Shown here one piece after another: positions 1-5,397 of a DNA stretch of 5,504 nt. Where the stretch lies: assembly GCA_946886325.1 (NCBI GenBank), contig CAMPIK010000203.1, forward strand, positions 1-5,504. Direction: 5' to 3'. Each line of letters begins with the position of its first letter. The first letter of the stretch is position 1. Both the position numbers and the translations under genes were made by a program. The notes beneath the pieces were generated by a model. That model did no database searches. It had not been told where the DNA came from and saw only the letters and a list, made by a program, of their open reading frames with translations. The stretch comes from an uncultured Shinella sp. Its GTDB lineage: Bacteria; Pseudomonadota; Alphaproteobacteria; Rhizobiales; Rhizobiaceae.

Positions 1-170
1 CCGGCGGCGTCGGCAAGATCACGGGTGCCGTCATCGGCGCCTTCATCATGGGCGTCATGAACAACGGCATGTCGATCATGGGCATCGGCATCGACTACCA
101 GCAGCTCATCAAGGGCCTGGTGCTGCTCGCCGCCGTGTTCTTCGACGTCTACAACAAGAACAAGGGCTGA
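1..170 (+). CDS. gguB: Sugar ABC transporter permease, C-terminal fragment (GguB/MmsB type)
   Basis: This is the 3' end of a gene that begins before the window. The readable frame starts at base 3 and gives 55 residues ending ...VYNKNKG, with TGA at 168-170. The fragment opens with a glycine-rich stretch (GGVGKITGAVIGAFIMG), followed by NNGMSIMGIGIDYQQLIKG and a last hydrophobic helix (LVLLAAVFFDVY) with a short lysine-rich tail. This pattern is typical of the C-terminus of inner-membrane permeases of the ribose/xylose/multiple-monosaccharide ABC family (RbsC/XylH/MmsB). Such permeases form the channel for a periplasmic sugar-binding protein and a tandem-ATPase subunit. The following gene is gguC, so the gene is most likely gguB of a chvE-gguA-gguB-gguC type operon. 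The symbol rests mainly on this context, because 55 residues cannot separate close permease subfamilies. Confidence 0.85.
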   Translation, partial: GGVGKITGAVIGAFIMGVMNNGMSIMGIGIDYQQLIKGLVLLAAVFFDVYNKNKG

Positions 171-298
171 CCGGAAACGGTCGGCCCAGGCTGGCTACAG
201 CACAACCTAAAGGCCGCAAAGCGGCCGGTGTCGTGACGAAAGTCCCGGCAAAAGCGGAGCTTTGACCGACGAGTCGGAGCCACAGGAAGGAAACGAAG
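171..298 (+). other. Leader between gguB and gguC with a hairpin
   Basis: This 128-bp gap has no convincing ORF. It holds a perfect 6-bp stem, GGCCGC (212-217), loop AAA, GCGGCC (221-226). It is followed by GGTGTCG rather than a T-run, so it is not a standard intrinsic terminator. A second small inverted repeat, CCGAC GA GTCGG, lies at 266-277, just before the ribosome binding site. CGGAGC occurs twice as a direct repeat (255-260 and 275-280). I infer a processing, stability or attenuation element between transporter and enzyme genes. An internal promoter cannot be excluded, but I do not see a clear -35/-10 pair. Confidence 0.5.
284..290 (+). promoter_or_regulatory. Shine-Dalgarno site of gguC
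   Basis: AGGAAGG lies 8 nt before the ATG at 299 and fixes that start. Confidence 0.8.
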
Positions 299-1294
299 AT
301 GCTGATTTCGCAGGTGGGCAATGCCGACGGCTCGATCACCGTGGTCGTGCGGGAAGAGGGCGGCACGGGCCGCGCGGTCAAGGGTGCGGCAAGCGTGCAT
401 GCGCTGGCGCTGGAAGCCGCCGATAGCGGCAAGTCGCTGAAGGACCTGATCGACGCGAAGGGCCTCGGCGACGAAGTCGATCTTGAGGCCGCCTATGCAG
501 CTGGCCGTATGCTCTCGCCGATCACCCATCCGGACCCGGCGCATCTGCACCTGACCGGCACGGGCCTCACGCATCTCGGCTCCGCCGCGACCCGCGATTC
601 CATGCACAAGAAGACGACGGAAGCGGCCGAAGAGACGCTGACGGACTCGATGAAGATGTTCCGCATGGGTCTTGAAGGCGGCAAGCCGAAGGCCGGCGAA
701 AAGGGCGTGCAGCCGGAATGGTTCTACAAGGGCAACGGCACGCAGTCGGTCGCGCCCGGTGCCGCGCTCACATCGCCCTCCTTCGCGCTCGACGGCGGCG
801 AGGAGCCGGAAATGGCGGGCATCTACATCATCGCCAGCGACGGCACGCCGTTCCGCATCGGCTTTGCCGTCTCGAACGAATTCTCCGACCACGTCACCGA
901 GCGGATCAACTATCTCTACCTCGCCCATTCCAAGCTGCGCCAGGCAAGCTTCGGCCCGGAAATCCGCGTCGGCGCGGCGCCGGACGACATCCGCGGCTTC
1001 TCGCGTATCGTGCGCGGCGGCGAGGTTCTCTGGGAAAAGCCCTTCCTCTCCGGCGAGGCGAATATGTCCCACACTTTCGCCAATCTCGAATACCACCACT
1101 TCAAATACGGTCTCTTCCGCTCGCCGGGAGACGTTCATGTCCATATGTTCGGCACGGCCACGCTGTCCTTCGGCGACGGGGTGCGCACCGAGGAAGGCGA
1201 TGTCTTTGAAATCGGCGCGACGGGCTTCGGCCTGCCGCTGCGCAATCCGCTGGCGGTCGCCGGCGAAGAAGAGATCGAAATCCGCCAATTGTAA
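299..1294 (+). CDS. gguC: GguC/AraD1-family FAH-fold protein, probable L-2-keto-3-deoxyarabonate dehydratase
   Basis: The product has 331 residues, the length expected for GguC/AraD1-family proteins, with no signal peptide or membrane segment. The C-terminal half carries the fumarylacetoacetate-hydrolase (FAH) fold signature. An acidic E-x-E motif (EEPE, E169 and E171) is followed about 26 residues later by GFAVSNEFSDH with D197, matching the divalent-metal ligands of FAH enzymes. The N-terminal part includes RMLSPITHPDPAHLHLTGTGLTHLG (about 70-94), typical of this subfamily. FAH enzymes act on 2-keto acids. Here the gene lies between a sugar permease and genes for a semialdehyde dehydrogenase and a sugar-acid dehydratase. 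The step missing from that set is dehydration of 2-keto-3-deoxy-L-arabonate to 2,5-dioxovalerate, so I infer this role. A lyase or hydratase acting on a related keto-deoxy acid is the alternative. The start is supported by AGGAAGG 8 nt upstream. Confidence 0.9.
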   Translation: MLISQVGNADGSITVVVREEGGTGRAVKGAASVHALALEAADSGKSLKDLIDAKGLGDEVDLEAAYAAGRMLSPITHPDPAHLHLTGTGLTHLGSAATRDSMHKKTTEAAEETLTDSMKMFRMGLEGGKPKAGEKGVQPEWFYKGNGTQSVAPGAALTSPSFALDGGEEPEMAGIYIIASDGTPFRIGFAVSNEFSDHVTERINYLYLAHSKLRQASFGPEIRVGAAPDDIRGFSRIVRGGEVLWEKPFLSGEANMSHTFANLEYHHFKYGLFRSPGDVHVHMFGTATLSFGDGVRTEEGDVFEIGATGFGLPLRNPLAVAGEEEIEIRQL

Positions 1295-1303
1295 TCGACA
1301 ACG

Positions 1304-1324
1304 GGATGGCGCATGGCGCCGCCC
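1304..1324 (+). other. Intercistronic hairpin after gguC
   Basis: GGCGC (1308-1312), loop ATG (1313-1315) and GCGCC (1316-1320) form a perfect 5-bp stem. It extends by a G-U pair and, past one mismatch, by two G-C pairs (1304-1305 with 1323-1324). The loop ATG is in frame with the downstream aldehyde dehydrogenase, but it sits in a hairpin and lacks a Shine-Dalgarno site. No T-run follows. Confidence 0.45.
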
Positions 1325-1332
1325 GAAACGAC

Positions 1333-1338
1333 AGGAGG
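1333..1338 (+). promoter_or_regulatory. Shine-Dalgarno site that decides the aldehyde dehydrogenase start
   Basis: A consensus AGGAGG lies 10 nt before the ATG at 1349. The in-frame ATG at 1313 lies upstream of this site, so 1349 is the better start. Confidence 0.8.
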
Positions 1339-1348
1339 CCTTGAGCCC

Positions 1349-2782
1349 ATGACGATCCACCAGAACCTGATTGCCGGCGAATGGGTCGGCAGCGATGCCA
1401 TCAAGAACATCAACCCGTCGAACACCAACGACGTGGTCGGCGAATATGCCCGCGCGTCCGCCGAGGATGCGAAGAACGCGATTGCCGCCGCCAAGGCCGC
1501 TTTCCCGGCCTGGTCGCGCTCCGGCATCCTGGAGCGTCACGCCATTCTCCGGAAGACCGCCGACGAGATCCTGGCCCGCAAGGACGAACTCGGCCGGCTG
1601 TTGTCGCGCGAAGAAGGCAAGACGCTCGCCGAAGGCATCGGCGAGACGGTGCGCGCCGGCCAGATCTTCGATTTTTTCGCGGGCGAAGCCTTGCGCCTTG
1701 CCGGGGAGACCATCCCCTCGGTCCGCCCGAACATCGGCGTCGAGGTCACGCGCGAAGGCGTCGGCGTCGTCGGCATCATCACGCCGTGGAACTTCCCGAT
1801 CGCCATTCCCGCCTGGAAGATCGCGCCGGCGCTCTGCTACGGCAACACGGTCGTCTTCAAGCCGGCCGAACTCGTGCCCGGCTGCTCCTGGGCGATTGTC
1901 GACATCCTGCACCGCGCCGGCCTGCCGAAGGGCGTCCTGAACCTCGTCATGGGCAAGGGCTCGGTCGTCGGCCAGGCGATGCTCGACAGCCCGGACGTGC
2001 AGGCGATCACCTTCACCGGCTCGACCGGAACGGGCAAGCGCGTCGCCGCCGCCTCGATCGAGCATAACCGCAAGTTCCAGCTCGAGATGGGCGGCAAGAA
2101 CCCCTTCGTCGTGCTCGACGATGCGGACCTGACCGTCGCTGTCGAGGCCGCAGCCAACTCGGCCTTCTTCTCGACCGGCCAGCGCTGCACGGCGTCCTCG
2201 CGCCTGATCGTCACGGAAGGCATCCACGACAAGTTCGTCGCCGCGATGACCGAGCGGCTGAAGGGCATCGTCGTCGACGACGCGCTGAAGGCCGGCACGC
2301 ATATCGGCCCTGTGGTCGACGAGAGCCAGCTCAAGCAGGACACGGACTATATCGAGATCGGCCGCAAGGAAGGCGCGACGCTCGCCTTCGGCGGCGAGCT
2401 CCTGAACCGCGAGACGCCCGGCTTCTACCTCCAGCCGGCGCTCTTCACCGAAGCGACCAACCAGATGCGCATCTCGCGCGAAGAGATCTTCGGGCCGGTC
2501 GCCTCGGTCATCCGGGTGAAGGACTATGACGAGGCGCTGGCCGTTGCCAACGACACGCCCTTCGGCCTCTCCTCCGGCATCGCCACGACGAGCCTCAAGC
2601 ATGCGACGCATTTCAAGCGCAATGCGGAAGCCGGCATGGTGATGGTCAACCTGCCGACGGCGGGCGTCGACTTCCACGTGCCCTTCGGCGGCCGCAAGGG
2701 CTCGTCCTACGGCCCGCGCGAGCAGGGCAAATACGCAAGCGAGTTCTACACGACCGTCAAGACCGCCTACACGCTGGCGTGA
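1349..2782 (+). CDS. NAD(P)-dependent aldehyde dehydrogenase, probable alpha-ketoglutarate semialdehyde dehydrogenase
   Basis: The product has 477 residues from the chosen ATG, the usual size for the ALDH superfamily, and should be cytosolic. All hallmark residues are present: TPWNFP with N148 (oxyanion hole), KPAE with K171 (cofactor binding), the Rossmann loop FTGSTGTGK (222-230), general base E246 in LEMGGKNP, catalytic C280 in GQRCTA, and E379 in EEIFGP. The protein is therefore very likely active. The exact substrate cannot be read from these motifs. The position between gguC and an L-arabinonate-type dehydratase points to oxidation of 2,5-dioxovalerate (alpha-ketoglutarate semialdehyde) to 2-oxoglutarate, the last step of non-phosphorylative arabinose breakdown. 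Succinate-semialdehyde dehydrogenase is the main alternative. An in-frame ATG at 1313 would add MAPPETTGGLEP. I reject it because it lies in a hairpin loop upstream of the AGGAGG site, and the shorter N-terminus (MTIHQNLIAGEW) fits the family. Confidence 0.92.
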   Translation: MTIHQNLIAGEWVGSDAIKNINPSNTNDVVGEYARASAEDAKNAIAAAKAAFPAWSRSGILERHAILRKTADEILARKDELGRLLSREEGKTLAEGIGETVRAGQIFDFFAGEALRLAGETIPSVRPNIGVEVTREGVGVVGIITPWNFPIAIPAWKIAPALCYGNTVVFKPAELVPGCSWAIVDILHRAGLPKGVLNLVMGKGSVVGQAMLDSPDVQAITFTGSTGTGKRVAAASIEHNRKFQLEMGGKNPFVVLDDADLTVAVEAAANSAFFSTGQRCTASSRLIVTEGIHDKFVAAMTERLKGIVVDDALKAGTHIGPVVDESQLKQDTDYIEIGRKEGATLAFGGELLNRETPGFYLQPALFTEATNQMRISREEIFGPVASVIRVKDYDEALAVANDTPFGLSSGIATTSLKHATHFKRNAEAGMVMVNLPTAGVDFHVPFGGRKGSSYGPREQGKYASEFYTTVKTAYTLA

Positions 2783-2788
2783 GACACA

Positions 2789-2815
2789 GGCCGCCCGGCT
2801 TCGGTTCGGGCGGTC
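2789..2815 (+). other. Intercistronic hairpin between aldehyde dehydrogenase and dehydratase
   Basis: CCGCCCG (2791-2797) pairs perfectly with CGGGCGG (2807-2813), and the stem extends outward by one G-U and one G-C pair. No T-run follows, so it is not a normal terminator. A smaller TCCC-TTCA-GGGA repeat (2814-2825) follows and includes the probable AGGGA ribosome binding site of the next gene. Confidence 0.55.
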
Positions 2816-2834
2816 CCTTCAGGGATTTCGAGAG

Positions 2835-4574
2835 ATGAAGAAGAAAGCCGAGTGGCCGCGCAAGCTGAGGTCGCAGGAATGGTACGGCGGCACGAGCCGC
2901 GACGTGATCTATCATCGTGGCTGGATGAAGAACCAGGGCTATCCGCACGACCTGTTCGACGGTCGCCCTGTCATCGGCATCCTCAACACCTGGTCGGACA
3001 TGACGCCGTGCAACGGCCACCTGCGTGAACTTGCCGAGAAGGTGAAGGCGGGCGTCTGGGAAGCCGGCGGCTTTCCGATGGAGGTGCCGGTGTTCTCGGC
3101 ATCCGAGAACACCTTCCGCCCGACCGCGATGATGTACCGCAACCTCGCCGCTCTCGCGGTGGAGGAGGCGATCCGTGGCCAGCCGATGGATGGCTGCGTG
3201 CTGCTGGTCGGCTGCGACAAGACCACGCCGTCGCTCCTGATGGGTGCCGCCTCCGTCGACCTGCCCTCGATCGTCGTCACCGGCGGGCCGATGCTGAACG
3301 GCTATTTCCGCGGCGAGCGCGTCGGCTCCGGCACGCATCTGTGGAAATTCTCCGAGATGGTGAAGGCCGGCGAGATGACGCAGGCCGAGTTCCTCGAGGC
3401 CGAGGCGTCGATGAGCCGCTCGTCCGGCACCTGCAACACCATGGGCACCGCCTCCACCATGGCCTCCATGGCCGAGGCGCTCGGCATGGCGCTGTCAGGC
3501 AATGCCGCCATTCCCGGCGTCGATTCCCGGCGCAAGGTCATGGCGCAGCTCACCGGCCGGCGCATCGTCCAGATGGTCAAGGACGACCTGACGCCCTCCG
3601 ACATCATGACGAAGCAGGCCTTCGAAAACGCCATCCGCACCAATGCGGCGATCGGCGGATCGACCAACGCGGTCATCCACCTGCTGGCGATCGCCGGCCG
3701 CGTCGGCATCGACCTGACGCTGGATGACTGGGACCGGTGCGGCCGCGACGTGCCGACCATCGTCAACCTGATGCCGTCGGGCAAATACCTGATGGAGGAG
3801 TTCTTCTATGCCGGCGGCCTGCCCGTCGTGCTGAAGCGCCTCGGGGAGGCGGGTCTGCTGCACCGGGATGCGCTGACGGTGTCGGGCGAAACCATGTGGG
3901 ACGAGGTCAAGGACGTCGTCAACTGGAACGAGGACGTGATCCTTCCGGCCGAAAAGGCGCTGACGCAATCGGGCGGCATCGTCGTGCTGCGCGGCAACCT
4001 CGCGCCGAAGGGCGCGGTGCTGAAGCCGTCCGCGGCGTCGCCGCATCTTCTGACGCACCGGGGCAGGGCGGTCGTCTTCGAGGATATCGACGACTACAAG
4101 GCCAAGATCAACGATGACAGCCTCGACATCGACGAGACCTGCATCATGGTCATGAAGAACTGCGGGCCGAAGGGCTATCCCGGCATGGCCGAGGTCGGCA
4201 ACATGGGCCTTCCGCCGAAGGTGCTGAAAAAGGGCATCACCGACATGGTGCGCATCTCCGACGCGCGCATGTCCGGCACCGCCTATGGCACCGTCATCCT
4301 GCACACCTCGCCGGAAGCGGCCGTCGGCGGACCGCTTGCGGTCGTCAGGAACGGCGACATGATCGAGGTCGACGTACCGAACCGCCGCCTGCATCTCGAC
4401 ATTTCCGAAGAAGAGCTGTCGAGCCGCCTTGCCGCGTGGAAGCCGCACCACGAGCTTCCGGCATCCGGCTATGCCTGGCTGCACCAGCAGCATGTCGAGG
4501 GCGCCGACACCGGCGCCGACCTCGACTTCCTCAAGGGATGTCGCGGGAACGCCGTCGGCAAGGATAGCCACTGA
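2835..4574 (+). CDS. L-arabinonate dehydratase (IlvD/EDD family, Fe-S enzyme)
   Basis: The product has 579 residues and is a cytosolic IlvD/EDD-family dehydratase. The three cluster cysteines are C59 (TPCNGH), C127 (GCDKT) and C200 (SGTCNTMG). Mg2+-site residues are E91, D128, K129 (carbamylated in the family) and E453; the catalytic serine is S480 (ARMSGTAYGT). These numbers and the total length match, from memory, the [2Fe-2S] L-arabinonate dehydratase of R. leguminosarum bv. trifolii. That enzyme makes 2-keto-3-deoxy-L-arabonate and also accepts D-fuconate and D-galactonate. The C-terminus ends in the family-typical ...GADLDFL...DSH. The gene is last in the operon, 52 bp after the aldehyde dehydrogenase; AGGGA (2821-2825) lies 9 nt before the ATG. 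Published symbols conflict (araC, araD and araF are used in different species), so none is given. Dihydroxy-acid dehydratase (IlvD) or 6-phosphogluconate dehydratase (Edd) is unlikely given context and the pentonate-dehydratase sequence pattern. Confidence 0.95.
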   Translation: MKKKAEWPRKLRSQEWYGGTSRDVIYHRGWMKNQGYPHDLFDGRPVIGILNTWSDMTPCNGHLRELAEKVKAGVWEAGGFPMEVPVFSASENTFRPTAMMYRNLAALAVEEAIRGQPMDGCVLLVGCDKTTPSLLMGAASVDLPSIVVTGGPMLNGYFRGERVGSGTHLWKFSEMVKAGEMTQAEFLEAEASMSRSSGTCNTMGTASTMASMAEALGMALSGNAAIPGVDSRRKVMAQLTGRRIVQMVKDDLTPSDIMTKQAFENAIRTNAAIGGSTNAVIHLLAIAGRVGIDLTLDDWDRCGRDVPTIVNLMPSGKYLMEEFFYAGGLPVVLKRLGEAGLLHRDALTVSGETMWDEVKDVVNWNEDVILPAEKALTQSGGIVVLRGNLAPKGAVLKPSAASPHLLTHRGRAVVFEDIDDYKAKINDDSLDIDETCIMVMKNCGPKGYPGMAEVGNMGLPPKVLKKGITDMVRISDARMSGTAYGTVILHTSPEAAVGGPLAVVRNGDMIEVDVPNRRLHLDISEEELSSRLAAWKPHHELPASGYAWLHQQHVEGADTGADLDFLKGCRGNAVGKDSH

Positions 4575-4591
4575 CGATCCACGCCGGCACA

Positions 4592-4620
4592 TTGCAAAGA
4601 CGAATTTCTGTCTATATATT
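4592..4620 (+). promoter_or_regulatory. Predicted sigma70-type promoter of the toxin-antitoxin operon
   Basis: TTGCAA (4592-4597) and TATATT (4615-4620) are separated by exactly 17 bp, in a locally AT-rich patch that stands out from the GC-rich surroundings. The predicted transcription start is near 4627, giving a leader of about 23 nt to the preferred antitoxin ATG at 4650. The promoter lies only 17 bp after the dehydratase stop codon, so the module can be expressed independently of the sugar operon. Confidence 0.65.
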
Positions 4621-4639
4621 CTGTACATCCGTACAGAAT
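4618..4639. promoter_or_regulatory. Perfect inverted-repeat operator of the toxin-antitoxin operon
   Basis: ATTCTGTAC (4618-4626), spacer ATCC, and GTACAGAAT (4631-4639) form a perfect 9-bp inverted repeat with a 4-bp spacer. It overlaps the end of the -10 box and the predicted transcription start. Phd/YefM antitoxins, alone or with their toxin, repress their own promoters by binding such palindromes, so this is the likely autoregulatory site. The last two bases overlap an alternative ATG at 4638. Confidence 0.75.
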
Positions 4640-4649
4640 GGTGGATCGA

Positions 4650-4889
4650 ATGACCAAGCAAGTGCCGGCGACGGCTTTCAAGGCGGAGTGCCTTCGCCTG
4701 ATCGACGAGATGCGCGAGGACGGCGAGGTCGTGATCGTGACGAAGCACGGCAAGCCGGTCGCCATGGTCTCGCCGCTCCGGCAGGACGAGACCGGCGGCA
4801 TCGTGGGCGCTCTCAGGGGAAGCGTTCTGCGCTATGACGATCCCTTCGCACCGGCGGTTGAGGACGACGCCTGGAATGCGCTGCGGTGA
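4650..4889 (+). CDS. Phd/YefM-family type II antitoxin
   Basis: The product has 79 residues. The N-terminal half (MTKQVPATAFKAECLRLIDE, then GEVVIVTKHGKPVAMVSPL at about 25-43) is the Phd/YefM fold, which dimerises and binds DNA. The C-terminal part, from about residue 50 (GALRGSVLRYDDPFAPAVEDDAWNALR), is acidic and proline-containing. It is probably disordered until it wraps around the toxin and blocks its active site. An in-frame ATG at 4638 would add MVDR, but it overlaps the operator palindrome and has no Shine-Dalgarno site. The ATG at 4650 has GGTGGA at 4640-4645. The stop overlaps the toxin start in GTGA (4886-4889), so the two genes are translationally coupled. The antitoxin would neutralise the adjacent PIN toxin and repress the operon through the palindrome at 4618-4639. 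Confidence 0.88.
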   Translation: MTKQVPATAFKAECLRLIDEMREDGEVVIVTKHGKPVAMVSPLRQDETGGIVGALRGSVLRYDDPFAPAVEDDAWNALR

Positions 4890-5299
4890 TCGTCCTCGAT
4901 ACGCATGTGCTGGTTTGGGCCATGCAGGCGGATGACCGCCTCGGACCGCAGGCCCGACGCCTCATCGAGGATGCTGCAAACGAGACGGCACTGTTCGTGC
5001 CCGCCATCACGCCTTGGGAAATCGCCATGCTGGTGGAGAAGGGTCGACTGGCGCTTGGCAGGGACGTCGGGCAATGGCTGGAGGCAGCCCTCGGCCTGTC
5101 GGGAATTCGGCTCTCCCCACTTTCGGTTGGCATATCCGTCGATAGCGTACGCCTGCCCGGCCTGTTCCATCCGGATCCCACCGACCGCATGATCGTCGCG
5201 ACGGCAAGGGCCCTGGATGCGACCCTGCTGACGGCCGACCGAGCCATCCTCACCTATGGCGAGCAGGGCTATGTCCGGGTCACGGATGCGCGGCTGTAG
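4886..5299 (+). CDS. vapC: VapC-like PIN-domain toxin (predicted ribonuclease)
   Basis: The product has 137 residues, a typical VapC length, and is one complete PIN domain. The acidic metal-binding residues are present: D5 (MIVLDTHVLVW), E45 (TPWEIAML), D100 (HPDPTDRMIVATA) and D118 (LLTADRAI). The toxin is therefore predicted to be an active Mg2+-dependent endoribonuclease. Known VapC toxins cut tRNA or rRNA to stop translation; the target here cannot be predicted. The start is GTG at 4886, overlapping the antitoxin TGA by 4 nt. There is no strong Shine-Dalgarno site, consistent with coupled and thus lower translation of the toxin. Pairing a PIN toxin with a Phd/YefM antitoxin is a common combination in alphaproteobacteria. 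The gene ends at TAG, about 42 bp before a hairpin terminator. Confidence 0.92.
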   Translation: MIVLDTHVLVWAMQADDRLGPQARRLIEDAANETALFVPAITPWEIAMLVEKGRLALGRDVGQWLEAALGLSGIRLSPLSVGISVDSVRLPGLFHPDPTDRMIVATARALDATLLTADRAILTYGEQGYVRVTDARL

Positions 5300-5341
5300 A
5301 GCCAGGGCAGATTTGTCTGTGGGAGGCGGGCTGTCGATCTA

Positions 5342-5373
5342 AAAGGACGCCGGGACAAGTCCCGACGCCCTTT
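5342..5373. terminator. Hairpin terminator between convergent genes
   Basis: The inner stem is CGGGAC (5351-5356) paired with GTCCCG (5359-5364), giving a CAAG-type tight loop. It extends through two mismatches: GC pairs at 5348-5349 with 5366-5367, then AAAGG (5342-5346) with CCTTT (5369-5373). The plus-strand copy ends in TTT and the minus-strand copy in TTTT, so it can act in both directions, and slightly better for the minus-strand gene. It lies between the stop codons of the toxin and of the reductase fragment. Confidence 0.8.
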
Positions 5374-5397
5374 GATCCGTGTTAGGCGGCATAGTGA

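Noticed and set aside
212..226. Intrinsic terminator after gguB.
   Set aside because: The stem is only 6 bp with a 3-nt loop and no T-run follows. The downstream gene belongs to the same pathway, so full termination is unlikely.
1313..1348. Extended N-terminus of the aldehyde dehydrogenase from the ATG at 1313.
   Set aside because: The ATG sits in a hairpin loop without a ribosome binding site, whereas AGGAGG at 1333-1338 serves the ATG at 1349.
149..2677. An 842-residue open frame on the minus strand, antisense to gguC and the aldehyde dehydrogenase.
   Set aside because: It is a shadow frame: its composition is extreme (rich in R, A, D, H, G), it shows no recognisable domain, and it crosses two well-supported genes and their junction. 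Long antisense frames are common in GC-rich genes with strong third-position bias.
4618..4639. The palindrome as an intrinsic terminator of the sugar operon.
   Set aside because: The stem is AT-rich (3 G/C pairs per 9-bp arm), is not followed by a T-run, and overlaps a good promoter. An operator explains it better.
3495..4748. A 417-residue minus-strand frame across the dehydratase and the antitoxin start.
   Set aside because: It has the same shadow character and no domain signature, and it runs through the promoter/operator and the antitoxin gene.
4592..5299. Toxin-antitoxin pair as part of a larger mobile element or novel defence island.
   Set aside because: I see no transposase, integrase, terminal inverted repeats or additional defence genes. 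The flanking genes are ordinary metabolic genes, and the pair is complete as a simple two-gene module.
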